Of a stretch of 64,000 nt of DNA, positions 9,470-21,885 are shown one piece after another (positions within the stretch are counted from its first letter, which is position 1; every line of letters begins with the position of its first letter). The DNA lies in NCBI GenBank assembly GCA_003956705.1, contig QZCP01000064.1:62001-126000 (forward strand), read 5' to 3'. Made by a program: the position numbers and the translations under genes. Origin of the DNA: Brevipalpus yothersi (Eukaryota; Arthropoda; Arachnida; Trombidiformes; Tenuipalpidae). Under the pieces are notes generated by a model. It was given only the letters and a program-made list of their open reading frames with translations. It was not told the DNA's origin and ran no database searches.

Positions 9470-9905
9470 TTCTCCGTCATCTTATTTGATACGGAAGACT
9501 GACTCACTAACTGCTTCTCTATCGCAATTCCATGCACTAGCATAAGGTACTTTCAACTTTTCTGATGATCAATCGGGACTCAGTAATTGGACTGAATTGA
9601 AATTTTTCGAGATGATCTGCATCAACAAAACTTAAATCAAACTGCGAAAATGGAACATTATCATGATGAGCGTACAAATGTACATGTTGAAACAGAATAG
9701 GCGAATCGAATGGAATAATTTTCTACCATCTGGATATTTCCCATTGCAATCCTCACCAAAATCGTAGATAATTTGACTTAGAACACTTTTACATTAACTA
9801 CAAGTTATAAGGTCAATGCATCTTACCTATGAAGCGTCTACATACATGCCTGCCATCCACTATCATTTGTGAATCATCAATGAATTCTACACTCAGACTA
9901 TAACA
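9470..9905 (-). pseudogene. Ceramide kinase 3'-exon fragment (exon 4 and part of exon 3)
   Basis: Minus-strand homology to the intact ceramide kinase: an exon 4 copy (about 9480-9640; FDLSFVDA, EKFQFSP, then stops and indels) and the end of exon 3 (about 9740-9905; KSNYLRFLVRIA). There are in-frame stops in the exon 4 copy, the donor after exon 3 is not preserved, and exon 5 and all 5' exons are missing. It is a passenger of the fucosyltransferase duplication. Confidence 0.75.
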
Positions 9906-10546
9906 ATTCGCCTTTCCTGTTCGAGCAATAAAGTATCAGTCGCCGAGTATTTTTCAAAAATTGGGGATGATATGCGAATAATTCGAGTGACTACTCTCAA
10001 TTTCATCATAAGCGAAAAAAATGACTCCTCGAGATCATTAAAAAGCAGTCATTCTCTGACTACAAAGTAGTGACCATGTCAGAATGTCCTTATTAATATC
10101 AATTGGACAGCAAATGGATCAAATAATAAAGCCTATACTTATTTTCTTTTTCTTTTTCCCTTGGAATATATCATACACAAATATTCATAAAGAATATTTT
10201 GATATGTCTAATGAATATTATGGAATTTTATCACCATATCTGCTATCATTGAAAGTATAACTAATAGATATTCGTCGTTCGATACATGCATTTAGTTTCT
10301 TTATCAAAGAACGAGAGCTGCTCGAGAAGCGCATTTTAAGATAATTTTTCCATGAATAGTTTTATCTGAATTAATTTACTTCCAAGAGGAGAGAAATTCA
10401 ATAAAAAATCATCTTTGAAAAAAGAGAACGAAGAGTCAATAGAGACAGTGCCACAGATACTGTGAACGAAAATACATGCACAAAATCTGTCATGAGGAAC
10501 AAAAATATCTGATATAAGTCAATATTGTAGAAAATTAATAAAGGTA
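9906..10546. other. No gene seen
   Basis: 9906-10290 is homologous to ceramide-kinase intron sequence at about 15940-16300. The remainder is unremarkable AT-rich DNA next to the F-box stop codon. Confidence 0.5.
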
Positions 10547-12149
10547 TTAATATCGAATCAAGTGTAGAACTGAAACAGGGTGGTAGTTGCCAGGTGTATT
10601 GAAAATTTCTTGCATCACTAATCTTATCACTGGTATGCCGGGAAAAAATTTCATCACAGTGGGAAAAGTAGTACTAATAGTGAGCCCATCTATTTCAAAT
10701 AGAAATCCAATTACTCGGCCATCGTCGACAGGAAAATCGAGACCACGTTTAAATTCACTAAATTCCTCCTCAAATTCCCTATTAAGATATGTGTGAACAT
10801 AATGGGTTGCCGATTTGACTTCTTTACCAGCAAAAGCTATCGTGATCCTTCGAGATGATTTTAAGCGACGATTTCTTGAGTCAGTGAAGAACAGTGCTGT
10901 CTCTTCATCTCTTAACCCACTTTGGATAATACCTCCAGAAAAAGTTGGCTTGGAATTAGTGGAGAGCATCTTTCTCATCTTCGCAGTTTTATTCAGATGG
11001 TTACCAAACAATAAGACAATTTTGATTGGATACCTCAAGTCACTTGCTTCTGGTCTTGGTGCTCGTATGTCTGACCAGTCAGTGACAGTTATTCTCAGCC
11101 CTGGAACGTGACGATCGATGTTCAATGCTTGGAAAAATGATTTGATTGTGGTATTTGCAGACTCTAATTCCCAACAACTGCTTAAACTCGATGTATCTTC
11201 AATTTTTCTACCAATTTCCGACACTAGATTGTCAAAATGAAAGGATACTGCTCCTTGTTTGATGATTACAGAGGGATAGTCGAATGCAATATGCTCCATT
11301 GCACGTTCCAACTCTTTGCTATATATTATGAAGGAGAATCTTGGAATGCAATCTGTATCACCTGTCAAGAAGCTCTGGATGTTGGTGTCAATCTTTGATT
11401 TAGGTAATACACATGAATTCCAAACTCTCTGTAGGTACCAATATTGAATCCAATCTTCAAGAGGATCTCTTTCATTGTTGAACTCTACTCCATTCATCTT
11501 CCTATTTTCAATGACTAGCTTCCGGCGCTTTTCATTATCACCTGGAATCATCTATGAAAATAATAGGAAATGCTGTCAAAATCAAATTGCAAATGCGATA
11601 TCAACTCACTTGAGCATCATAGATCATCATTTGGTGGGATGGGGGAGGAAAAAATCAGAACTCATGAAAAAATCAATAAACCAATCAATTCTGAGATTCA
11701 TGTCAAAATCTTGAGACTTCCTAGAACTCTCATTTTATCAGCATTTTTGCTGAAAAACATAATGAACCATCTTTTGAGAAAGTTACGTGTTTCAAGTACT
11801 GATAATTCCTATTACTTAGTTTGATAGTATGAAGGGCGTATGTTTTCGAATAATGGATAATTGATCTCAGCCTTGATTGACGGATTTCGGATGTCAAGTT
11901 ATTCAACTTAGCCTCCAAATACTCGGATTCAAATCAAGAGCACCACACTGTTGATGAGCCATAGCACTTACCTGTGGGCAATTTGCAGCTAGCCACTACT
12001 CGACATATATCGTATGGTGGACATTTTTCAATCCTTCGCAATGCACCATCAAACCATTCTCGACAAACATATCGGCATCGATCGACATCAAGTGCCCCTA
12101 GAAATTTGAACACATGATCAATTGCCCAAGGCTGCTGCAAAACATGCAT
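10547..12149 (-). CDS. F-box protein, two exons
   Basis: Exon 1 is 11972-12149 and exon 2 is 10547-11541. Donor ACAG|GTAAGT and acceptor TTCCAG|GTGAT join in phase 1 to read KLPTGDNEKRRK, giving 390 residues. The N-terminus is an F-box (residues QQPWAIDHVFKFLGALDVDR, then RYVCREWFDGALRRI). Known: F-box proteins bind SKP1 and recruit substrates to SCF ubiquitin ligases. The rest has no confidently recognised repeat; strands such as RRITIAFAGKEV and GRVIGFLFEIDGL vaguely recall the sensor-like region of FBXO22, a weak guess. The ATG at 12149 is followed closely by TTTTGCAG, so an upstream exon spliced at that point cannot be excluded. An internally deleted copy lies at 4002-4560. It sits between the two fucosyltransferase blocks. 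Confidence 0.7.
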
Positions 12150-12905
12150 TTTTTTCAAACTTCTCTTATTAAAGATTGAAATTTAAATCGAAAAACTAAT
12201 AACGGGTAACTTTTCTCAACACAGTACCCAAGGTACAGTACTCTTGGTTGACAGGAAAAAGATTATAAATTAAACCTAGTAAACATCGAATCAAAACAGC
12301 CAATCCTACACCTGTACCAGTATAGCCATCTAGTTTCCCGCGCTCAACTTCGTAGATAAGGTTAGAACTCAAGACTGACTTCATGATGTTTAGTTAATCT
12401 GCTGGATAGTAATCATTTAGCATCGATTTGATATAAGTTTTCTCATCAAATGCATCTGGCTCAAGCCAATTCGTCGGACTCTCTCTCTCTCTCTCTCTCT
12501 CGTTTTTATTGTCCATCATATCATTTTGAAAGGTTTCTCCCAAAGATAAAATTGGCTCAATTATTATTTTGCTTACTCGTTAGATACCGCGATAAAGAGC
12601 ACAATCTTCCATTTCTTGAGAACGGATCGTTTTTTCATGGGAAATAATCCTACTGAAAAACTCTAAGCTCGACTTTTTTTGATGAGAATTATTTAGAGTT
12701 GAAAACTGTTTATTCTGATTGCTCCATGACAAGTATTTCATAAGAAGAACTTTATCTCAACCTGAATGAGTACATTATGATATCGTAAGACTTCTAGATA
12801 GAAGAGATTAGCCATTAATTCGATTGTTTATCAATGAAGCTGCTAACCAATCATCCCATCAAAAGATTTCACAGATGGGGTGTTCAAAATATTAGTAATT
12901 TGTGA
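12150..12905. other. Intergenic
   Basis: Contains a short (CT)n tract at about 12480-12501 and a 62-codon minus-strand ORF (12196-12384) with an ATG but no recognised family. No supported gene. Confidence 0.4.
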
Positions 12906-14051
12906 CTAAATATGTTTGGACTGTTTCGCAACAATTTCGAACCAATTTGTACAATCAGCCTTAGTAAGCCACCAATCAACAAGATTTTTTTCTTCATGTT
13001 GGCATTTGAAGCTTGGATCAGATAGTTGATCACACATTCTACACCATTGATCGCCTCCACAATCAGTTGAACTCTGAAATTTGGGGTCAGACTTCCATGC
13101 AAAATAGGAATTATATCTTTCCTCATCAAGCGATAGATTTGTTAGAAATTGAGCTAAACTTTTTGGTGAATCAAAATCGGCAACATCTATATAAGAATTC
13201 GGTGGTAAGTCTCGGGAGTAGTTTGCACCACCCATAACCACAGGAACGATATCATTTCCCAGTTTCTCTACAACTTTTTCCGTGAAGTAGTCTTTACAAA
13301 TAGAATTTTCGAATGCCAAGTAGAAGAGATAATTTTCGTTGATGAACTTTTTACAAGGAATCACCATGTTATTACATTCTTTGAAACAAAGACCATATTT
13401 ATCTACTGTGATGTATTTTTCGAGTTGTTCGACGTATTTCTCTCGACGACTAGATGTATCACAATTACTAACCAGCCAAGCTACCGGTCGCTTGTTTTCC
13501 ACAGATACATGATGTGGCGTGTAGTTAGATGGTATCAAGTTGTACTTGCATCCATAGAGTATTGGAAAATCCGAATCTTGTCTATAAGTAGCTGAGCAAT
13601 CAAAATTGGGACCAATTTTCGATAGGAAAGAGTAACGTCGAGTATTTTGTGGGGATTCCATCAGGAAAAATATCCATCTTTGATTTTTATATTTTATCGG
13701 TAAATCATGAGCTCTCATCTCTCTCCAATGGAAAATGACTGCACTTGCATGGGGTAGTAGAGATCGATCGTATGTGATAAGACAAGAACATGCATTCCTA
13801 TGTCCGATCAAATTTTTATCCCAAGCTGACCAATCTCTAGAGCCACAAAATGGTGTCCAAAGAAGTATTATTTTAGGTTGATGTTCAAGGTACACAACAT
13901 GCTGTTGAGTTGAGTGAACTGAGGTGAGAATCATCTGGTTGTCATCAATATGATAGACTAGAAGAAGAACGGAAGTGGCTATAAAAATGAATGTAAGACA
14001 TTTACGCTTGTTTTTTCGTGTCTTGTTGAAAAAACTTTTCGAGATGACCAT
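12906..14051 (-). CDS. Alpha-1,3-fucosyltransferase (GT10), copy 2
   Basis: Single-exon gene of 381 residues, collinear with copy 1. Basic tail, signal-anchor helix at about residues 17-32, then a GT10 domain with FDCSATYRQDSDFPILYG, KRPVAWLVSNC, FYLAFENSICKDYFTEK and VPVVMGG. The C-terminal cysteine-rich segment (DCGGDQWCRMCDQLSD) is retained. The catalytic half is more conserved between the copies than the stem and the N-terminus. A type II Golgi enzyme using GDP-fucose is expected. ATG at 14051 (MVISKSFF). Its stop lies about 2.1 kb from the start of ceramide-kinase exon 5, same strand. Two further fragments of this family at 43.5-45.4 kb are pseudogenes. Confidence 0.9.
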   Translation of the reverse strand: MVISKSFFNKTRKNKRKCLTFIFIATSVLLLVYHIDDNQMILTSVHSTQQHVVYLEHQPKIILLWTPFCGSRDWSAWDKNLIGHRNACSCLITYDRSLLPHASAVIFHWREMRAHDLPIKYKNQRWIFFLMESPQNTRRYSFLSKIGPNFDCSATYRQDSDFPILYGCKYNLIPSNYTPHHVSVENKRPVAWLVSNCDTSSRREKYVEQLEKYITVDKYGLCFKECNNMVIPCKKFINENYLFYLAFENSICKDYFTEKVVEKLGNDIVPVVMGGANYSRDLPPNSYIDVADFDSPKSLAQFLTNLSLDEERYNSYFAWKSDPKFQSSTDCGGDQWCRMCDQLSDPSFKCQHEEKNLVDWWLTKADCTNWFEIVAKQSKHI

Positions 14052-15032
14052 GATTCATCCGAAAAAACATCGAACTCACAGAGGCGATGAGTTTCGCTTA
14101 GTTACTAAGGGTTTTTTGGCGATAAAATAGAAATATATTGTCTAACATGTAGATGTAAGTCTGTGGATCCAATGAGCCATGGGTAAGGGAAGGGAACAAG
14201 GTGTGATTAATAACACTCTACCTCAAATTTTACACATAGCTTTTCACAGTCCAACATGACCAGTTTCTCGATTAAACTCTCGAGGAGTTGTAAAAACACA
14301 TAAGATCCATGGCTACTATCTTTTCTGTGTAAATATGAGCACAGTGTGGAGAAATCAATGAGGTTTGTGGAGTTAGCATCAAAAAATCATATCAATATTT
14401 ACCCACTCACTTACGTAAGCTGCCAGTCTTAGTAATTGGAGCAATTAATTTGCAGAAATTTATCTTCTCGAATTGGGAGATTTGGAACGAATGATGTTAG
14501 TGATCTTCTGCTGATAGATATTTTGGACGTTTTTATATTTTTTTCAAAAAAAACCAACACAGATAGATGGGAAAAACGCGTGAGAATATGGAAGCAACTT
14601 ATGAACCCATAATAGAAAAAAACAGGACAAAAATCGAGTTATTTGAAGAATCCATATCTTGACCGAAACATCTTTTTTGGTAAAGAGATGAAAGAGGTCC
14701 TAATCATGTAAGTGTTCAAGAGCAAAAAAAATCAGCAAGAAAATCTTGTACCAATTTTTTATGAATCTTAAGATAATTGGCATAGATTCATTAGATTGGC
14801 ATGGAGTGTTGTTTTGATGGATTATTCCAGGTCAACCGAATAGTTTTTTGCATTCCGATTAGAATTCAAGAAGTTTGAAATCAGTTAATATCAAAGAATT
14901 TTTTTTGTTAAACAACAATTCAAGGAGCTCATAGTTCTATGAAGATATAAGGTAATAATAAAAAAAGCAAATGCATAATGGCAATAATTTACAGTTCACA
15001 TAGAAAAAAGTATACACATAAAATTCGTTTGA
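14052..15032. other. Spacer between fucosyltransferase 2 and ceramide kinase
   Basis: Up to about 14400 it matches the region upstream of fucosyltransferase 1; the rest is AT-rich with poly-A/T runs. No gene seen. Confidence 0.5.
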
Positions 15033-18000
15033 TCACAGAGTCTGTTCTATTGCATTGACGCTGATATCAGCTGTCTGTCCATTGATGATATTTTTTTTCG
15101 TAGAAACATCATGCACTTTATTGTTTGAGCTCCAAAAGGAGGAACCATTTTTGCCAAGATCTCGATTCTCACCACCATTGCCGAACAATGGTACCAGTTG
15201 GCAATGAACTCTGAAGAAAAAGAAGAAGTAAAAAAAATTATATTCACACACAATTAGCTATTCATTCACTGTGAACTAGGAAGAAAAAAAAATGATTTTC
15301 TTCATCATCTTACTTGACATGGAGGGCTGGCTCACTGATTACTTCTCCATCACAGTTCCATACACTTGCATCTGATACTTTGTACTTTTTGGATGATCCT
15401 TCAGGACTTACGATAGGATTGAATTCAAATTCTTTGACACGATATACATCGACAAAATCCAGATCAAACTATAAACATGAGAGAGATGATCGTGATTAGC
15501 ATACATGTGTACATGATTAAACAAGATACGTGAACAAAATAATTTCGCTACTCACTGGACTCTTGCCATTGCTAGCAATTCTCATCAAAAATCGTAAATA
15601 ATTGGCTCTTGAACACTTTGACACCAGTATGAGGTCAGCACACCCATTGCCCAAATGAGCGGCTGGTGAAAGACCTCTTTTGGCTTTCTCACATCGACAA
15701 GACATGGTCACTGCATTTACCGCTATGAAGCCACCTCTGATTGCCATACAGACGACACCATCATTAATTTCACCTTTATCGGGATCATTTTCATACTTGG
15801 CACGAAATGCTGATTTGGCACATAACGGGCAACTGTGAGGGAGAGAAAAAGAAGACATGAGAAAAAATTCGCTACGTTAACAGTTATTTACAGTGTGTGA
15901 ATCATAAAATTCACAGACTATTACAACATAAACATTCACATTCACTTTTCCTGATTAAGCAACAAAGTATCAATTGTCACCAAATATTTATCATAAATTG
16001 AGGATGATATGCGTATAATTTCGGTGATTACCTTCTAACTTTGATTTTTATCATAAAGGAAAATTAATGATTTCTCACAATCATAAATAAACCTTCATTC
16101 TCAAACTACAAAATAGTGATCATGAAAAATTCGACCTTGCCAGAATGTCATTTTGCTTATTATTATCAATTGGCCAGCAAATCGATTAAATAAGAAAAAC
16201 CTGTTTACTTGTCTCTCTCTCTCTCTTTTTTCCTTAAAATATACCATGTACACATACTCATATATATAGAATATATTGATTTGTCCTTGACTTTATAGAT
16301 TTTACTAGCGGAAAAATTCGAATATTTCAAATTGAAAAAAATTTGACGATAAAAGTTATACCAATACTCAAAATGGATCTTTTCAATTGATATTAGATTT
16401 CTCAAGAAAAATTTCTTCCTCAAAGTAAAATAATCTCCATCTCATGGCATGGAAGATGAGAATCTTGCCAAATGTCAAAAGTTTTGACTAAAAACTTCCT
16501 CTCTCAATGGTATTTAATTGGTAGAAAGAAAAAATGATCAAAATCTCCAGAATCAGCCACAGTATCAACTTACTTTGATGCACAAATTTCACGGTCTTTT
16601 GGCGAGCCATCTTCAGTAGATACATGAAGCTTAATTTCACCTTGATAAACTTTATGACCTAAAACTTTCTTAAAACCAGCCCAATCATATCGCTTTGGTC
16701 CCATCCAACGTGCCTTCTCACTGGCCAACATGGTGTCACCCAAAAATCCATAACCAAGCAAAGTGGTTGCATATCGGATTAATTGTTCCTCATCACGAGA
16801 ACTGTGGACAGCGCTGACATCAATGTTAATTTGATTGCCCAATATCACATGCAGTGCTGCGGTCACTGGATCATTGTTACCACAAACACCGAAGCATACA
16901 GCATCAGTTGAGCCAGCAGGTATGACACCAATCGGTGTTATCGGTCTTTTGAGTACACTTTGAGTACTACGATAGTTAACATTAGCCTCCTCCTGAGTTC
17001 TGAGTAGTAGTCCATTGAGAAGTTCGGAAAACATACCGTCACCACCGACACATATAAGGCCATCATAACTTGTGACTGGAAATGTTGAGTCCATGATAAC
17101 ATCACGAGCATGATTAGCTCGTTGAGTTATTATACAGTCCACAGTGCAGCCTGCTATTTTGAATAACGGTAAAACTTTATGAGAATATATTTTCGGTCCA
17201 CGACGCTTTCCTCCATATGGATTCACGAAGACCATCAAACGCTTGGGTCGTTCAAATTCTATGAGAGATGAAAAGAGAAAAATTTGTTACTCAAATGACA
17301 CTTTTATGAGAATACATGAAAAAGAATAATTATAAGTGTTCAGAGTGGCTACAAGAGGAGAGGTGAATACCTGTCTACCGATAATTAAAGTTTTTGAGAC
17401 AATTGAATGTGTGTAAATTATATAAATTATATATAATGATGATTATAATAATGATCGATCCAGCTCAACACTCTCAGCTAGGCAAAGCTGATAAAATGTA
17501 TATTTATATGCATGTGAATGTTTTGTCTCAAATTTTGTTTCTCGCTCTTTTTCATCAAGCCAGAAAGAATGCGTTTTCGATCGCTCTTGAATTGAGTTCA
17601 TTTTGAAAAACTTTTTTTCATGCATCAAACTAGTTGGGTGCTTTTGGAGCTTCATCATGCATTCCATCATCTTAATGTGAACATGGATGGCCGACTCATG
17701 AGATGTGAAACAAGTTCAGCTTGAGGCATGATTTCGTTTATGTGTTCACGAAAGAGAGAAAGAGAGAGAAAGAGAGAGAGATTCAAAGATCATCTTGATA
17801 AATAAGGTCAACATGACCGAGAAAGCTCAATGGACAATCTTCCGGCTTCCGAATTAAGCAGCTCGAACTGAATTTCAAGTTCTTCAAAAATTGACTGATT
17901 ATATTTGAATATGATTTGTTCACCTTCGTTTCACTTACATCACACACATACACACATTCATCGCTCGAAAGATTGAGTTTACTTTTCTGTCTCTTTTCAG

Positions 18001-20044
18001 CAATCTTATTCATGATCAAAATATGAGCCATGAATCGATAAGTAAGACAAAATTTTGAACGCTTGAAAAATATAATTTTCTTCACTTTTCCTCCACACCT
18101 TGGTGACGGACATATCTTACTTGTCACACAAACAGGCTAACACAAAGAACAACATATACATGTACGTGTATGTATATGTATGCTTCACCAACTGAATTTG
18201 TAATGTCGAAAAGATCAATACAGTGCTAATACACTGTAAAAAGTAATAAAATGATGTAAAACATATCAGATTTGAATTTGGGAAAGGGAGAGGAATAGAA
18301 AAAAAATTCTACCCTGATAATGACAGAGCGAAAATCGATGATACAGTATACTTTCGATGTGTCCGACTTTTACACTTAATCAATTCTGGTCTCTTCCTAT
18401 TTTTTCATCATCAAACTTTTTCTCCTCTCTCTCTCTCTCTCTCAACTGATGATAGAACTTTTTTTTCTCACATGTCTCCATCAGATGCATACAAAATGAA
18501 TTTTCATGATGATGAGTGATTTAGGACACACATCAGCAGAAAAGAATTCATCTGTAGAATACAAATAAGCCAAATCGAAATATAATATACACACGAACAC
18601 ACATACACATACACACATTCCTCAATCCTCTTTCACCAATAGGAAACCTTACATACACAAGTCAACATGATAGTCATGATGATTACTGGCTAGTAACTGG
18701 CTGAATAATAGGTTAGAAAAGGGAAAGTTTGAAAAACAGGCTTCAAGAATCGTTTGGATCGTTTGAATCGTTTGATTTCCAGAATACTAACAAACACACA
18801 CACAACTCATACACAATCGTTTCTATCATCTTTCTCCTATTCACATCACAAGAATACATCAAGAGAATGTGGGAAGGTGAGAAAAGGGAGTTAAGATGAA
18901 GAGACTGTTGATGATGGTTAAAAGAGAAAGAGAGAGAGAGAGAGAGAGAATCGTGTGTATCATTCGATTTTTTGAATACATATATATTAATCTATCTTTC
19001 ATTTTCTTTCTTCAACTAACTGGTGAGAAGAAAGAGAAAAGAAAGAGAGACAGGTCGAAGTACCTCCTGGTGACCAGTTCAAAGTTTGGCTTCCTGGCAC
19101 CAAAACGTCCAATCTCGAATATGATCTTGAGACATGAGTTCTCTCTCTCTCTCTCTCTTTCCCTTCAATCTAATATCATGGCCAAGTGGCTTTGGGAAAA
19201 GCTAAGGTAACAATAACAACATTGATCGTACTAATTGATTAATTTTACAACCTCAATACACATTTTTTCATGTACACACGTCGAATGAATTTACATGTAC
19301 ATTCCAAAGTACATATACATGTATATGTGTATATGAGAAGAGGAAAAGATTTATCCTCGTTTTCCCTTTATTACTTTTTACGACTGAAGCATCAAAGTAA
19401 TAAACTTTAAAGACCAATTGCCTGGAGTGTTTTTTTTTGGTACAACTTTCTGGTATCCCTGACCCTACTACCTTATTACTTATAGCCCAGGTATTGAGTT
19501 GAATAAATCATATCATCATGTTATAAGCAGTTGAATGTGAGTGTGTATAGTAGAGTAAAATCAAGGGTGAATATCTCTCTTGATGGACTTCGCTAATTCA
19601 ATTTGATCATATATAATTCAATCGATAGTACATGATTGTTATGGTATGAATTATACCTGAAGAGTGTAAGTTTTATGACTACATGTGAGGCATTTAAATC
19701 TTGTATCACGTTTTCTATGATAATAGTTTGACTACTGGTACTGGAGAAACATTGCTCTCATCCCATCAATCAGAAACCATTCTCTTTCTCACATCTTTTT
19801 CATCTTGGCACGTGTAGGAAAAAACAAAACCTCGGGAAAATCATATCACGATAATCATACTCAAAGTGAATATCAGATTAAATGAAGGGGGAAAGGAGAT
19901 TCTATCATGCAGAAAAATACATGTATAACAAATACAAATATATGTATTAGTCTAAATGATCAGAAGAAAACTTTTCACTCCCACACTATCACCACATAAT
20001 CGAAAGGCGGGAAATGTAATATGTTTTGGAAGTTTTGCCAAAAT

Positions 20045-20097
<53 letters not shown>

Positions 20098-21462
20098 ATC
20101 TTCACCAGAACTTTTACTGTAAAAGATAATGGAGAGAAGTGAGAGAATTTTTTTCTCTACCTCACCTATTGTCAGTGAATTGAATAACTTGTCATTGATC
20201 GAATATGTGCCCTGAATGGACAGTGTGGAAAAAAAGTGGAGAGAGAAAGAGAAAAAAAGGTGGACAACAACAAAAAAAACTTTGTCGACATCGGAAATCG
20301 ATTGATGATGTACGTGTGTTTGTGAGGATAGATAAAAGATAAAAGGAAGAGGAATTGAAGTTGAATGAATCAATTGCCTAGGACAAACGTATACACAGAA
20401 ATGTCCATATAAAACGCGTATCAAGAGGATGTTAACAATTATGAGCTTCCTTTTTGATCATTGAGTGAAGGTCAATATCTCATGATGCTGATCATCAGAG
20501 CAGCGACCTGAACGGCAAAAGCAGCTTACGGCATCAGCAATCTTTTGAGAGTAAACTTTAAATTATTCAAATGATTAAAAGAAGAAATCTGATCATCCAG
20601 ACTCATGTAACGATTTGAGGTTCATGGAAGATTGGAAAGATTAAATATGATCCAAATGTAAAGGCTAGAGAGAGAAAGAGAGGGGATCATTTTACTGATT
20701 TTAAAAGAGCAAATCAAAGTATTCAAGCTGACAAGAGCGCTGACCAAAATTTTCAAAACAACTATCACAATTGAATTGAAATTGCGATGATCATGAATCA
20801 TGCAGTTAGCAGAAATTGTTATGATTGTGATCATCGTAGCTTTGATTTAATCATTGAAATTCATCCAAGAAAGAGAGAGAGAAATGAGTTTAACTAATCT
20901 TTCACTGTTAACACACTTTTCTGATGTGTGTAGCCAATCAATACAATTGAATGAAGCAGAGAGAAACTTTCTTCATCTTATAATTACCTTGTATCAAATT
21001 GTTAACTGATTCGATCCAATTTCTCAGCTCAGCATCACTTTGCTCAATCGGATCCACAATCATATGAGTTAATTTGTATGAGAATTGTCCTGATGGTACC
21101 GCATGATAGATGCGTATATGTTTTAATTTGACCACAGGCGAAACATTGGAATCACTTGTTTTGCTTCCAGTATTTGTGGCACTGTCCCTATTGGCACTTG
21201 TATCGGTTCCCAGTGTTAAATCACCACTTGATGAGTAAAAATTTTGATTCTCTTCCTTCTTTAAACAATCACAAATAGATTTTTTAATTTTACTACAGAA
21301 GCACGTTTTAAGTGCAACAACAAGATTAAGAGGCACAATAGTCCGTTGAGATGGCTGATCTTCCAATTCACATATGATACAATTACGATTAACCAGAACT
21401 CGTGAACGTTTACCGGCAATCCTAAATTTACCCACAATGGTAAAACTTTTATCCTCCTTCAT
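15033..21462 (-). CDS. Cerk: Ceramide kinase, five exons
   Basis: Exons (minus): 20988-21462, 16574-17258, 15556-15832, 15314-15468, 15033-15210. All junctions are GT-AG with matching phases (1, 2, 0, 2), giving 589 residues against about 540 in vertebrates. Exon 1 encodes a PH-like N-terminus (FTIVGKFRIAGKRSRVLVN...). Exon 2 starts the lipid-kinase catalytic domain (ERPKRLMVFVNPYGG; nucleotide-binding GGDGMFSE at about residues 230-237; IPAGSTDAVC; LLGYGFLGD). Exon 3 has the CERK-type CPLC...C cysteines, MSCRCEKAKRGLSPAAHLG and DLILVSKCSR; exon 4 has VDVYRVKEFEFN and WNCDGEV; exon 5 has VHCQLVPLF. Known: CERK phosphorylates ceramide to ceramide-1-phosphate at Golgi and plasma membranes. The ATG at 21462 is the first in the open frame; an upstream exon is possible. 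A dead copy of exons 3-4 lies at 9.5-9.9 kb. Confidence 0.92.
17259..20987 (-). other. Ceramide kinase intron 1 (3.7 kb)
   Basis: Rich in microsatellites: GA runs near 17755-17780, 18926-18949 and 20048-20095, and CT runs near 18424-18443 and 19140-19158. No embedded gene recognised; the open frames here run through the repeats. Confidence 0.7.
20048..20095. repeat. (GA)n microsatellite
   Basis: A nearly pure GA run within ceramide-kinase intron 1. Confidence 0.95.
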
Positions 21463-21820
21463 ATTGCACACACAAATTTTAAATATCACAAAAAGTATTG
21501 AAAAAGTGTATCACACACATAACACATCACATGTGTTACTATGTATGCATGTATAACTTTGGCCGCGGTCAAAACAATTTATCGAACTTCTCCAACAAGT
21601 ATTATTATTATTCATTCATAACAGAGGAGAAAGTATTACATCAACGATATTGTTGACGATGATGCGGCGCAATGAGAGAGAAAAATCACACTGTTTAGTT
21701 GAATGAGAGAGAGAGAGAGAAAGAAAGACTATCTTGTTTTTCTCACTTTTATGAGTTTATCATTTTTCCTGCTCTCTATACTATTGAGAGAGAGCTAAAT
21801 ATTTTTGTTAGCGCATTTTT

Positions 21821-21885
<65 letters not shown>

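Larger units (their letters stand above)
7950..10290. repeat. Tandem block 1: fucosyltransferase plus ceramide-kinase 3' exons
   Basis: Homologous in order and orientation to 12890-16300. Matches include the fucosyltransferase gene, its upstream region (CCATGGCTACTATCTT...), the ceramide-kinase exon 4 and exon 3 regions, and the following intron (GATGATATGCG...CAGAATGTC). A stretch of about 0.9 kb in block 2 (about 14400-15300), containing ceramide-kinase exon 5, has no counterpart here. Confidence 0.8.
12890..16300. repeat. Tandem block 2: fucosyltransferase plus intact ceramide-kinase 3' exons
   Basis: Counterpart of 7950-10290. Here the ceramide-kinase exons are intact and part of the functional gene, so this block keeps the ancestral arrangement, with fucosyltransferase just downstream of ceramide kinase on the minus strand. 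Confidence 0.8.

Noticed and set aside
12196..12384. 62-codon minus-strand ORF with an ATG next to the F-box gene
   Set aside because: No family signature, no splice link to the F-box frame, and no conserved copy elsewhere in the window.
17783..18127. 114-codon ORF in ceramide-kinase intron 1
   Set aside because: Low-complexity AT-rich chance frame with no homology or splice signals.
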